Source: Anaerocolumna sedimenticola | Lineage (GTDB): Bacteria; Bacillota; Clostridia; Lachnospirales; Lachnospiraceae | Assembly (NCBI RefSeq): GCF_009931695.1 | Contig: NZ_CP048000.1 | Location: 4,358,501 to 4,422,500, forward strand | Reading direction: 5' to 3' | DNA length: 64,000 bases | Shown here: in pieces, positions 35,537 to 44,181 of the stretch | Layout: each line of letters begins with the position of its first letter | Numbering within the stretch: the stretch's first letter is position 1 | Position numbers and translations under genes: made by a program | The notes under the pieces: model-generated | What the model saw: only the letters and a program-made list of their open reading frames with translations | Database searches by the model: none | Told to the model about the DNA's origin: nothing

Positions 35537-36577
35537 TTATGGAAACATAGGAACTAACTGTAATCCGCTGTTTTCCTCCAAACCAAACATTACGTTCATA
35601 TTCTGGACTGCCTGGCCGGCTGCCCCTTTTACCAGATTATCCATTGCACCCATCATAATAATGCGGTTGGTTCTGGAATCAATCACAAAATTTACATCTA
35701 CAAAGTTACTTCCTTCCACCCATCTGGTTTCCGGGCAAATCCCTTTATCCAATACTCTGATAAAATATTCATTTTTATAATATTTATCATATACTGCTTC
35801 AACTTCATCATAAGTTACCTTTTGTTTCAGATTCCCATAAGCGGTAATCAGGATACCTCGATTCATAGGAACCAGATGCGGTGTAAAATTGATTTTCATA
35901 TCCTGGCCTGCCGCATAAGATAACTGTTCCTCAATTTCAGGGGTATGTCTGTGGTTAGCGACTCCGTATGCTTTCATATTTTCATTTACTTCACAGAAAA
36001 GATTGCCCAGCTTAGCGGAACGGCCTGCGCCGGATGTTCCTGATTTAGCATCTATAATAACTGAATCAGGATCGATTAATCCTTCCTTTAATAATGGATA
36101 AACGGATAAGGTCGTGCAAGTCGGATAACACCCCGGATTGGCAATCAATCTTGCCTTTTTAATCTGATCCCGGTTAATTTCACATAATCCATATACTGCT
36201 TCATGAATAAACTGCGGGCTTTGATGTGTAATCCCATACCATTCTTCATAAATACTTACATCTTTGATTCTGAAGTCTGCGCTTAAATCGATAATTTTTA
36301 CTTTGGATAATATATCACTGTTCACTAAGGAAGCACATAATCCCTGGGGTGTTGCTGTGAATATAACATCCACATTCTCTGCCAGCTCCTCCATATTATC
36401 ATCCATACATGTAGCATCTACTAACTGAAACATATTCTGAAAGACTTCATAGTACTTCTTATCTATATAACTCTTAGATCCAAACCATACTATCCTGGCT
36501 TCTTTGTGTTGTAAAAGTAATCTGACTAACTCCTGTCCGGCATAACCGGTTGATCCAATGATTCCTACCTTTATCAT
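35537..36577 (-). CDS. argC: N-acetyl-gamma-glutamyl-phosphate reductase
   Basis: A 346-residue ArgC, which reduces acetylglutamyl phosphate to the semialdehyde. It has the NADP loop IIGSTGYAGQEL, the catalytic Cys in IANPGCYPTCTTL and GTSGAGRSAKLG. I start it at ATG 36577 after GGAGGTAGACAG; the frame is open to 36631, but those codons overlap a putative operator. It is the first gene of the arginine series. Confidence 0.95.
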   Translation of the reverse strand: MIKVGIIGSTGYAGQELVRLLLQHKEARIVWFGSKSYIDKKYYEVFQNMFQLVDATCMDDNMEELAENVDVIFTATPQGLCASLVNSDILSKVKIIDLSADFRIKDVSIYEEWYGITHQSPQFIHEAVYGLCEINRDQIKKARLIANPGCYPTCTTLSVYPLLKEGLIDPDSVIIDAKSGTSGAGRSAKLGNLFCEVNENMKAYGVANHRHTPEIEEQLSYAAGQDMKINFTPHLVPMNRGILITAYGNLKQKVTYDEVEAVYDKYYKNEYFIRVLDKGICPETRWVEGSNFVDVNFVIDSRTNRIIMMGAMDNLVKGAAGQAVQNMNVMFGLEENSGLQLVPMFP

Positions 36578-36610
36578 CTGTCTACCTCCGTTCTTTTCCT
36601 GTTTCTGAAA

Positions 36611-36632
36611 TAATTGTTTATAATTATACATC
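36611..36632 (-). promoter_or_regulatory. candidate arginine regulator site before argC
   Basis: On the minus strand a GATGTATA-x-TTATAA core followed within three bases by AATT, 34 bases before the argC start. The same core, in the same orientation relative to the gene, occurs before argG (37753-37774). It loosely resembles ArgR/AhrC ARG boxes (TGNAT...ATNCA) but does not fit the standard spacing. Confidence 0.35.
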
Positions 36633-36799
36633 TTAATTGATTATTATGCAATAGCCGAATTATAAATTTTTCAATTTTTTTCTATTTAAACGAGAAAATC
36701 CTTACTGTAAACATAATGTTTCTATCTTACAGGTATTAACCAATAACTTACTTTCTAATTTATTTTGTATATTTTTACTTTTACCTATATCCTAATATC

Positions 36800-37423
36800 C
36801 TATTGTTCTTCTCCGTTATTTAAAATATCTATGCCTTCTTCATATAACCTTGTGTATAATTTAGCAATAGGAAAACCTACAATGTTATAATAATCCCCTT
36901 CAATCTTTTCTATATTAACAGCAAATTTACCCTGTATTCCATATGCACCTGCCTTATCAAACGGTTCACCGGTGGCTATATACTTATCAATCTGTTTTCT
37001 TTTCATAGGGTATACCCACACTTCCGTCTTTTCGGTAAAACTGATTATTATATCTTCTGCTGCATTAAATTCATCTCTTTTTACATCAGATTTAATTATT
37101 ACGGAGACTCCTGTATAAACCTGATGTCTGTTGCCCTGCAGCATTTGCAGCATAGCCCTGGCATCCACTTCATTCTTAGGTTTTCCCAGGACTTGTCCGT
37201 CAATTGCAACCATGGTATCCGCTCCGATTATGATAGCCTTTCCCTCTACTTTATCTGCTATATCACGTGCTTTAACACATGCTAGTTCCTTTACGATTTC
37301 CTCCGGTTTTTCCTTTGTGATAATCTCTTCTTTATCGCTGGACAAAACGGTGAATTTAACACCGACCTGTTCCAATATTTCTTTTCTTCTGGGTGAACCT
37401 GATGCTAAAATTATTTTATACAT
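36800..37423 (-). CDS. maf: Maf-family nucleotide pyrophosphatase
   Basis: A 207-residue Maf protein with the signature ILASGSPRRKEIL at its start, IIIGADTMVAIDGQVLGKP and GEPFDKAGAYGIQG. The family hydrolyses non-canonical or standard nucleoside triphosphates and affects septum formation. GGAGGTAATT precedes the ATG at 37423. It is transcribed leftward toward argC, with a 220-base AT-rich gap. Confidence 0.93.
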   Translation of the reverse strand: MYKIILASGSPRRKEILEQVGVKFTVLSSDKEEIITKEKPEEIVKELACVKARDIADKVEGKAIIIGADTMVAIDGQVLGKPKNEVDARAMLQMLQGNRHQVYTGVSVIIKSDVKRDEFNAAEDIIISFTEKTEVWVYPMKRKQIDKYIATGEPFDKAGAYGIQGKFAVNIEKIEGDYYNIVGFPIAKLYTRLYEEGIDILNNGEEQ

Positions 37424-37752
37424 AATTACCTCCATATAAGTATTTGATTATTTTTATTCAATTTCAGACTTACTTTTATAATGCGTTTTAAAACTACTCT
37501 TATTTTATACATTATGATTTTATTTCAAACAAAAAAGAGGCATAGAATAAATCAACCTGACTGCCTTAAGGGCAGTCAAACTGCTTGTATCTATACCATA
37601 ATCCTTTATTTGCTTAAAAGTAATTGTACCATTATTATACATTTATGTCCATCAATTTACATAAAAAACCGTTAAACAATCGTGCAAGTTTTCTATTAAC
37701 ATAGATTTGATGTGTATAATTTTAAATTTGCTATTGCATGAATTAACAAAAT
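37424..37752. other. divergent intergenic region maf/argG
   Basis: No gene. It holds a hairpin, TGACTGCC/GGCAGTCA (37558-37579), which on the minus strand is followed by TCTTTTTT about 30 bases on, and the shared arginine-like site at its right end. No T-box motif or specifier loop was seen. Confidence 0.45.
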
Positions 37753-37774
37753 GATGTATATTTATAATAATTCA
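37753..37774 (+). promoter_or_regulatory. candidate arginine regulator site before argG
   Basis: GATGTATATTTATAATAATT plus CA, similar over its first two thirds to the site before argC. It ends 55 bases before the argG start. Confidence 0.35.
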
Positions 37775-37786
37775 AAACAAGGTATA

Positions 37787-37799
37787 TTTGCCTTGGCAA
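37787..37799. promoter_or_regulatory. TTTGCCTTGGCAA palindrome before argG
   Basis: A palindrome followed by CTATTTTTAAA, 31 bases before the argG start. The identical 13-mer follows argG at 39057-39070. It may be an operator or a small leader hairpin. Confidence 0.4.
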
Positions 37800-37829
37800 C
37801 TATTTTTAAAAATCAGGAGGAAATATAAT

Positions 37830-39053
37830 ATGAAAGAAAAAGTTATACTTGCTTATTCCGGCGGTCTGGATACAACCATGATTATTCCGTGGTTAAAAGA
37901 AAATTACGATTATGATGTAGTATGTGTATGCATTAATGTAGGACAGGGAAATGAATTGGAAGGTTTAGAAGAAAGAGCTAAGCTGTCCGGAGCAACAAAA
38001 TTATATATTGAAGATGTTGTAGATGAATTCGTTGATGATTATGTACTACCTTGTGTGAAAGCCGGTGCCGTATATGAAAATAAATATTTACTCGGAACCT
38101 CCATGGCAAGACCTGTTATTGCAAAGCGTTTAGTAGAAATTGCAAGAAAAGAAAATGCTACTGCTATTTGCCATGGTGCTACCGGTAAAGGCAATGACCA
38201 GGTACGTTTTGAGTTAGGCATTAAAGCTTTGGCTCCTGATCTGAAAATAATCGCTCCCTGGAGAATTTGGGATGTTTCCTCCAGGGAAGAAGAAATTGAA
38301 TACTGTAAAAACCACGGCATTGATCTTCCATTTTCAGCAGACAACAGCTACAGCCGTGATAGAAATTTATGGCATATCAGCCATGAAGGTCTGGAATTAG
38401 AAGATCCTGCTAATGCACCAAATTATGACCATTTATTAGTACTTAGCGTATCTCCGGAAAAAGCTCCGGATGAGGGCGAAACCCTTACATTAACCTTTGA
38501 AAAAGGCATCCCAACAGGATTAAACGGAAAAGTCATGAAATCATCCGACATTATAGCCGAGTTGAATACACTTGGCGGTAAGCATGGCATTGGAATTATC
38601 GATATCGTTGAAAACCGTGTAGTCGGAATGAAATCACGCGGTGTATATGAAACACCGGGCGGAACTATCTTAATGGAAGCTCATACACAACTTGAAGAAT
38701 TAATTCTTGACCGTGCAACTTTAACCTGCAAGAAGGAAATCGGCAATAAATTCGCTGATGTTGTATATGAGGGCAAATGGTTTACACCACTTCGCGAAGC
38801 TCTTCAGGCTTTTGTTAATGTAACCCAGGAGTATGTAACCGGCGAAGTTAAATTAAAATTATATAAAGGAAATATTATTAAGCAGGGTACCACTTCTCCA
38901 TATTCCCTATATAATGAAAGCATTGCTTCCTTTACTACGGGTGATTTGTATAACCACCATGATGCGGAGGGATTTATTAACCTTTTCGGCCTCTCTTTAA
39001 AGGTTCGTGCTATGAAGATGGCTGCTGTTGAAGCTGAAAAAAATAAGAAATAA
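37830..39053 (+). CDS. argG: argininosuccinate synthase
   Basis: A 407-residue ArgG, which joins citrulline and aspartate using ATP. It begins with the P-loop-like [15 protein letters not shown] and has [44 protein letters not shown] and [11 protein letters not shown]. The ATG at 37830 follows AGGAGGAAATATAAT. It is divergent from the argCJBD block, and argH is not in the window. Upstream sequence shares a candidate site with argC, so joint arginine control is likely. Confidence 0.95.
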   Translation: MKEKVILAYSGGLDTTMIIPWLKENYDYDVVCVCINVGQGNELEGLEERAKLSGATKLYIEDVVDEFVDDYVLPCVKAGAVYENKYLLGTSMARPVIAKRLVEIARKENATAICHGATGKGNDQVRFELGIKALAPDLKIIAPWRIWDVSSREEEIEYCKNHGIDLPFSADNSYSRDRNLWHISHEGLELEDPANAPNYDHLLVLSVSPEKAPDEGETLTLTFEKGIPTGLNGKVMKSSDIIAELNTLGGKHGIGIIDIVENRVVGMKSRGVYETPGGTILMEAHTQLEELILDRATLTCKKEIGNKFADVVYEGKWFTPLREALQAFVNVTQEYVTGEVKLKLYKGNIIKQGTTSPYSLYNESIASFTTGDLYNHHDAEGFINLFGLSLKVRAMKMAAVEAEKNKK

Positions 39054-39056
39054 TAT

Positions 39057-39077
39057 TTTGCCTTGGCAAACTTTTCT
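39057..39077 (+). terminator. weak argG terminator
   Basis: TTTGCC/GGCAAA with a two-base loop followed by CTTTTC, directly after the argG stop. The 13-mer is the same as the one upstream of argG. Confidence 0.4.
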
Positions 39078-39291
39078 TGAAATAAAAACCATGAGATCAA
39101 ACAGTTGCTCACATTCAGCCATTAAATCCACCAATTTTAGAAGCAGCTTTGCCTGATTCTGAAATGAAGTATAATTTTTAAGTAAATTATTTTGTAATCG
39201 CATACAAATATTTTAACATAGATCCCTTACTTTTCGAAGTTTGGGATTTATTTTTTGTCTAAAAAGCAGGACGGCGCCTCAGAAATCTTGA

Positions 39292-39358
39292 ATGTTTATC
39301 ACATAGATAATCACACGCTATTTTGATACCCTAAAATGTGATAAACATCTCTAATGAA
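39292..39358. repeat. 13-base perfect inverted repeat in a gene-free stretch
   Basis: ATGTTTATCACAT (39292-39304) and ATGTGATAAACAT (39346-39358) are perfect inverses with 41 bases between. Just outside lie the similar direct sequences AGGACGGCGCC (39269-39279) and AGGACGCCGC (39362-39371). The surrounding 39,078-39,549 stretch has no gene. It could be a small mobile palindrome or an operator pair. Confidence 0.55.
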
Positions 39359-39549
39359 ATAGGACGCCGCATTTAGTGCGACAGCCCCATTTTTATAAGA
39401 CAAAGCGACTAATATAAGCCCCTTTGCTAAAAATTTCCTGTCTTTATTTCTAATTTAAATTTAATTATTCTTTTATTTTGTTGTAAACTATATGATATAT
39501 AGTAAAATATATTAAAAAGTTTACTTGTTTTATGAAAGGAGCAAATTAA

Positions 39550-39870
39550 ATGATTATTACAACTACACCTTCGGTTGAAGGAAAAACAATTTCGGAATAT
39601 AAGGGTGTCGTATTTGGTGAAGTTATTTCCGGTGTTAACTTTATAAAAGATTTTACAGCGGGTCTTTCTAATTTTTTTGGCGGCCGTTCAGGAACCTATG
39701 AAGAAGAATTAATTCAGGCGAGGGAAAATGCCATGAAAGAAATGGAAAATCGAGCCAGACAGTTAGGCGCCGATGCCATAGTTGGAGTGGATATTGATTA
39801 TGAAGTACTCGGAGCCGATAACGGTATGCTTATGGTCACCGCATCCGGCACTGCTGTCAGACTCAAATAA
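39550..39870 (+). CDS. YbjQ/UPF0145 family protein
   Basis: A 106-residue protein of the YbjQ (UPF0145) family: [20 protein letters not shown] at the start, [20 protein letters not shown], and [15 protein letters not shown]. Members form small pentameric assemblies of unclear function. AAAGGAGCAAATTAA precedes the ATG. It stands alone between an arginine gene and a convergent hydrolase gene. Confidence 0.9.
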   Translation: MIITTTPSVEGKTISEYKGVVFGEVISGVNFIKDFTAGLSNFFGGRSGTYEEELIQARENAMKEMENRARQLGADAIVGVDIDYEVLGADNGMLMVTASGTAVRLK

Positions 39871-40000
39871 AACTAAAGTAATTTTAATATAAACGGTAAA
39901 TTACTAAAGATAGTTTATCTGCCCATTTACTTCAACCGTTTTCTGTTGATTTCACAGATAATAATGATTATAAAATGAATTATCCGACATTCGGAAATGA

Positions 40001-40941
40001 TTAATCAAAATAATATGTTTCCAGAAACTTATCTAAAACCATTTTATATTCCGTCGGATTCTTCTGGCAGGACTGTGCATGTTTTGCATAGTGAGCCAAA
40101 TAAATCTCTTTCTTACCCGGTTTGGCATCATACATGGCCTGAGACATGTAATAAGGTACGAAATCATCTTCCAGTCCATGTATAAACAGAATCGGTATAT
40201 TACTCTTAACAGCTGCATCCATTGGAACAACATCATGGATCCAGAAACCGGCCCGAATCTTAATTAAAACCTCGGCTAAAGGTAAAAAAGGGAATGTGGG
40301 GAGATGATAATATTTCTTTAATTGGTAACGGATTAATTCTTCCAAAGAGGAATAGGAACAATCTGCTATTGTACAGCGCACTCTCCCATCGATAGCATGA
40401 TGGGATAATACCGTTGCTCCCCCATAGATTCACCGTGGGTTACAATAGCAAGATTGGGGCCGTATTCTGAATAACACCAATCCAATACCGTCTGTAAATC
40501 AAACTTTTCATAATAACCCATAGTTGTATAAGCCTTACCGCTTAAACCATGATTTCTATGATCATATGTAAGTACCGTAATGCCTTTTTTTAAAAACATG
40601 GAAGCATATATCATACTGCTGTATTTACCGCAGGTATAACCATGGCAGATAATTGCTATTTTTAACTTAGTATCCGGATTCAGAAATTGCTCTTTACTTA
40701 TTTCATTATTGATTAATTGGCAGGATAAATCATATCCATATCGTGATTTTATTATAAAATCTTCCTTTTCCAGGCTTTGGTATTCTTTCTCGTTAAGCCT
40801 TCCCTCTTCAATCTCTCTTTGATAGAGTTTATCATAGGCTAATACCTTAGGTCTTAGAACTATATTGGATAAAACCCAGGAAGCTGCTGCCAGCAAAATA
40901 ACCACGGCGAGGAAAATGAACAAAATAATATAACCTAACAT
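40001..40941 (-). pseudogene. membrane-anchored alpha/beta hydrolase, frameshifted
   Basis: An alpha/beta hydrolase of about 313 residues split at the nucleophile elbow. The first frame (from 40941) has an N-terminal membrane helix (IILFIFLAVVILLAAASWVL), IAIICHGYTCGKYSSM and LTYDHRNHGLSGK, and reaches THGESMG. A run of five G on the minus strand (40423-40419) then shifts the frame; six G would read THGESMGGATVLSHHAIDGR and join the second frame, which supplies the acid (HGLEDDFVP) and base (HAQSCQKNP). So one base is missing. Either the gene is broken or the base was undercalled. It has no close operon partner. Confidence 0.85.
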
Positions 40942-41321
40942 ATTTTTCTCCTATCTGTCTTTCACAAAATTATATATAATACGGGATTTAAATATGTCTG
41001 ATTACCCGTTGCTGCCTGATAAAATAATTATGAAAATAAATACCCGTATGAATTATTTTAACATAAGTTTATTTAAAAAATCATTGATATTTTATTAAGA
41101 ATTTCTTTATAATCTCCGATTGGAATCTGATTAGGGTTTCCTTTCTTATATTATCCACCAATTGGGTAATGTAAAATCCGAATTATTATAAAATAGCGTC
41201 TTATTCGGCAAAATAATTTAACAACTTACAGTATTGAATTTTTAGCTAAAATGCTTTACTATTAATTTAGTAATAAAATGTGGCTTGTAACAGATTTTGA
41301 TATTTATGCAAGGAGAATATT
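40942..41321. other. gene-free AT-rich stretch
   Basis: It separates two divergent genes. I see no stable hairpin, riboswitch or small ORF with a ribosome site. An AAGGAGAATATT site serves the gene at 41322. Confidence 0.5.
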
Positions 41322-42242
41322 ATGGAAAAAGACACCATATTAGTAGTGGATGATAGCGATATCATATGCAGTATTGTAAAAGGAATATTGGAGACACCAT
41401 CTTTGCATATTTATATAGTCCATTCCGGTGAAGAGGGGATTATTGCAGCAAAAAAATTACATCCTACGCTTATACTGCTAGATATAATTATGAACGGTAT
41501 AGACGGATATGAAACCTGCCAAATCCTAAAATCCAGTGACGAGACCAAGGATATCCCTGTAATTTTTATAACCGGCAACAACGATTCGGATTCCGTATTA
41601 AAAGGATTTGAAGTCGGTGCAGCAGATTATGTATCAAAGCCTTTTATTCCTGAAGAATTAAAGGCTCGTGTTAAAGTTCATATGCAAAATATCAAAATCC
41701 AGAGGGAACTGCAGTTTTTAATGAAAGAGTTAAAAGAAATGGCTGTTACGGATTATCTGACTAAGCTATATAACCGCCGTTATTTTGCAGATCAATTACA
41801 AGTTTACGTAACGCAATACATGTTACCTATTTTTCTATTATTATTTGATATTGATAACTTTAAAAAGATAAATGATAGCTATGGGCATAATGCAGGTGAT
41901 ATGGTATTAGTCACCGTTTCCAATATATTTAAGCTGCTGCTTCGGGAAGAGGACATCCTAAGCCGCTGGGGCGGAGAAGAATTTATGATATGCTTACCTA
42001 ATATTTCGGAAGAGGAAACCATTGACCTGGCGAACAAACTTCGAAAGGAAGTAAGTAAGTACACCTTTAACTGTGATAATAATACCTTCCAATGTACGAT
42101 TACGGGAGGTATTATTAAGTATGACCGCTCCATTTCCGCTGAAAAAAACTACAGCAACGTGGATCAGGCATTATATCTTGGTAAATCATCAGGAAAAAAC
42201 CGCTGCATATATAACGATCCAATACTGGAAAGTACGAATTAA
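41322..42242 (+). CDS. response regulator-diguanylate cyclase (REC-GGDEF)
   Basis: A 306-residue protein. An N-terminal receiver domain (VVDDSDI acidic pocket, phospho-Asp in LILLDIIMNG, Lys in YVSKPF) is followed by a GGDEF domain with the active site RWGGEEF and FDIDNFKKINDSYGHNAGD. It probably makes cyclic di-GMP when phosphorylated. There is no RxxD inhibitory site just upstream of GGEEF in the usual place. No kinase is adjacent. AAGGAGAATATT precedes the ATG. A HAD phosphatase gene follows 37 bases on. Confidence 0.9.
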   Translation: MEKDTILVVDDSDIICSIVKGILETPSLHIYIVHSGEEGIIAAKKLHPTLILLDIIMNGIDGYETCQILKSSDETKDIPVIFITGNNDSDSVLKGFEVGAADYVSKPFIPEELKARVKVHMQNIKIQRELQFLMKELKEMAVTDYLTKLYNRRYFADQLQVYVTQYMLPIFLLLFDIDNFKKINDSYGHNAGDMVLVTVSNIFKLLLREEDILSRWGGEEFMICLPNISEEETIDLANKLRKEVSKYTFNCDNNTFQCTITGGIIKYDRSISAEKNYSNVDQALYLGKSSGKNRCIYNDPILESTN

Positions 42243-42279
42243 CAAAATAATCAAAGAGAAATCCGATAAGGAGATACCA

Positions 42280-43086
42280 ATGGCATATGAAATACTGGTT
42301 TTAGATATTGATGGAACATTAACGAATTCAAAGAAAGAAATTTCCAATAAAACTCTGGATTCTATTATGAAGATACAGGAACGGGGTCACAAAGTAGTAT
42401 TGGCCTCCGGACGCCCTACCCCGGGAGTACTTCCCTTAGCCAATAAGTTAAAACTATCCGAGTACAACGGATACATATTATCTTTTAACGGTGCTAAAAT
42501 AATCAACTGCAATACCAATGAGATTATATATCAAAAAGTTCTTCCAGGTGATATAATACCCAGGTTACACAAGGCAGCATCAGAAAATTCCGTTGGTATT
42601 ATTTCTTATGAAGATAACTGTATTATTACTGATTCGGAAATTGATGAATTTATGGAGACTGAGGCAAGAATTAATGGTATACCCATTAAAAAGGTAAACG
42701 ATTTTCCGTCCTATATTAATTTTAATGTGAATAAATGCCTGATGACCGGACACAGTGCCAAACTTGAGAAAGTCGAAGTTATAATGAGAGAAAAGTTTGG
42801 TCAACAACTCAGTATATACCGGTCGGAACCTTTTTTTCTGGAACTGATGCCCCAAAACATTGACAAAGCATATTCTCTGGGCAAATTATTGGACTACCTC
42901 GGCTTATCAAAGGAACAAATGATCAGCTGTGGTGACGGGTATAACGATTTATCCATGATTCAGTATGCAGGAATGGGCGTAGCTATGGCAAACGCACAGG
43001 ATGTAGTTAAAAAAGCAGCCGATTATATTACCTTATCCAATGATGATGACGGTATAGCCCATGTTATAAATGAATTCATGTTATAA
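42280..43086 (+). CDS. Cof-type HAD phosphatase
   Basis: A 268-residue HAD protein of the Cof/YidA group. Motif I is VLDIDGTLTNSKKE, motif II VLASGRPTPG, and motif IV GDGYNDLSMIQYAGMGVAMAN. Such enzymes dephosphorylate sugar phosphates, flavin or PLP. The ATG at 42280 follows AAGGAGATACC; the frame is open upstream into the preceding gene, but those codons are in another frame of that gene. It probably shares a transcript with the REC-GGDEF gene. Confidence 0.9.
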   Translation: MAYEILVLDIDGTLTNSKKEISNKTLDSIMKIQERGHKVVLASGRPTPGVLPLANKLKLSEYNGYILSFNGAKIINCNTNEIIYQKVLPGDIIPRLHKAASENSVGIISYEDNCIITDSEIDEFMETEARINGIPIKKVNDFPSYINFNVNKCLMTGHSAKLEKVEVIMREKFGQQLSIYRSEPFFLELMPQNIDKAYSLGKLLDYLGLSKEQMISCGDGYNDLSMIQYAGMGVAMANAQDVVKKAADYITLSNDDDGIAHVINEFML

Positions 43087-43110
43087 AATTTGCCGCAAAA
43101 CTAATGCGAA

Positions 43111-43161
43111 AGTCAAAGCGGATATTCGCACTCCGCTGCGCTACTTACTTGTAAGGTTAAA
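43111..43161. repeat. dispersed palindromic element, short copy
   Basis: A 51-base element whose left 36 bases (beginning AGTCAAAGCGGATATTCGCA) match 60652-60687 with two differences and whose right end ACTTGTAAGGTTAAA matches 60799-60813 exactly. The left part folds as AGCGGA/TCCGCT. It is directly followed, after two bases, by a long terminator-like inverted repeat. Confidence 0.72.
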
Positions 43162-43163
43162 TT

Positions 43164-43234
43164 GGAGTATCCTGATTGTATAGGCAACACTGCAATAAAT
43201 TTCAGTTGTTGTTTTATACGAATCAGGATACTCC
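43164..43234. terminator. bidirectional terminator-like long hairpin
   Basis: GGAGTATCCTGATT (43164-43177) and AATCAGGATACTCC (43221-43234) are perfect 14-base inverses, with further pairing inside (CAACA/TGTTG). It lies between the HAD gene and the convergent pflA gene, whose stop is 20 bases further. Confidence 0.65.
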
Positions 43235-43254
43235 GCTTACATTATATATCTCTG

Positions 43255-43995
43255 TCAGGCATTAACAGATATTACTTTACCGCTTAATTCTAATATATTT
43301 TTCACTTCTGTCATTAATTCTTTACTTGGTTCTTTTGTCTGAGATAGCTTATACTCCAAACCAAGTTCTTTCCATTTGTATTCACCCATCTTGTGAAAGC
43401 CTAATAATTCTATCTTACTAACGTTAGGATAATTGCGAAGATGACTGGATAACTCTTTTATACTGTCTTTATTATCCGTCAGACCAGGAACCAGAACATA
43501 TCTGACCCATGTGTTGATATTCTTCTCTCTTAAATAATCCAGGAATTCCAGAGTTGGACAAAGGGATACTCCTGTAACTTCTTCATAGACTATTGGATTA
43601 TAGTTTTTTATGTCAAGCAATACGATATCTGTATATTCTAAAATTTCTTTTACACCATCATTCCATATAAAACCAGAGGTATCAAGGGCAACCGATATTC
43701 CCTCTGCTTTACATAGTTTGGACATTTCTAATATAAACCCTTGCTGCATTAAAGGCTCTCCGCCTGTAAAAGTAACGCCTCCGCCGGAAAATCCCATGTA
43801 AGATTTATATTTTACTATTTCTTTCATCAACTGTTCCGGTGTATATTCCATTCCTTTATTGGTATCCCAGGTATCCGGGTTATGACAGAATTGACACCTT
43901 AAAGGGCATCCCTGCATAAAAACAACAAAGCGTATGCCAGGTCCGTCCACAGTTCCGCAACTTTCAAGGGAATGAACTCTTCCAATTACATTCAT
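43255..43995 (-). CDS. pflA: pyruvate formate-lyase activating enzyme
   Basis: A 246-residue radical SAM protein with the CxxxCxxC cluster in GCPLRCQFCHNPDTW, the GGE-type motif FTGGEPLMQQ and YVLVPGLTDN. It puts a glycyl radical on pyruvate formate-lyase. The pflB gene is just upstream in the same direction. The ATG at 43995 follows AAGGTGA; a GTG at 44004 is in frame but badly placed. Oxygen-sensitive, so an anaerobic lifestyle is supported. Confidence 0.95.
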   Translation of the reverse strand: MNVIGRVHSLESCGTVDGPGIRFVVFMQGCPLRCQFCHNPDTWDTNKGMEYTPEQLMKEIVKYKSYMGFSGGGVTFTGGEPLMQQGFILEMSKLCKAEGISVALDTSGFIWNDGVKEILEYTDIVLLDIKNYNPIVYEEVTGVSLCPTLEFLDYLREKNINTWVRYVLVPGLTDNKDSIKELSSHLRNYPNVSKIELLGFHKMGEYKWKELGLEYKLSQTKEPSKELMTEVKNILELSGKVISVNA

Positions 43996-44123
43996 ATTAT
44001 TCACCTTACCTTTCCAGTTTTAAGATATTTTGCTGATATCTCATTGTTTGTTATTGTATCAATATAACCTTTATATAGATAAATTATTAAAACTAGAACC
44101 TAATTGAAATCATACGTACAATT

Positions 44124-44162
44124 AAGCTTGCTCCTAAACTTTACACTATTAGGAACAAGCTT
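44124..44162 (-). terminator. hairpin after pflB
   Basis: AAGCTTGCTCCTAAA and TTAGGAACAAGCTT (44149-44162) form an imperfect stem 20 bases downstream of the pflB stop. It has no strong T-run on the minus strand, so it may attenuate rather than end transcription into pflA. Confidence 0.5.
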
Positions 44163-44181
44163 TGTAATATACTATATCATT

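Noticed and set aside
37424-37830. T-box leader before argG
   Set aside because: No T-box consensus, specifier loop or antiterminator was visible.
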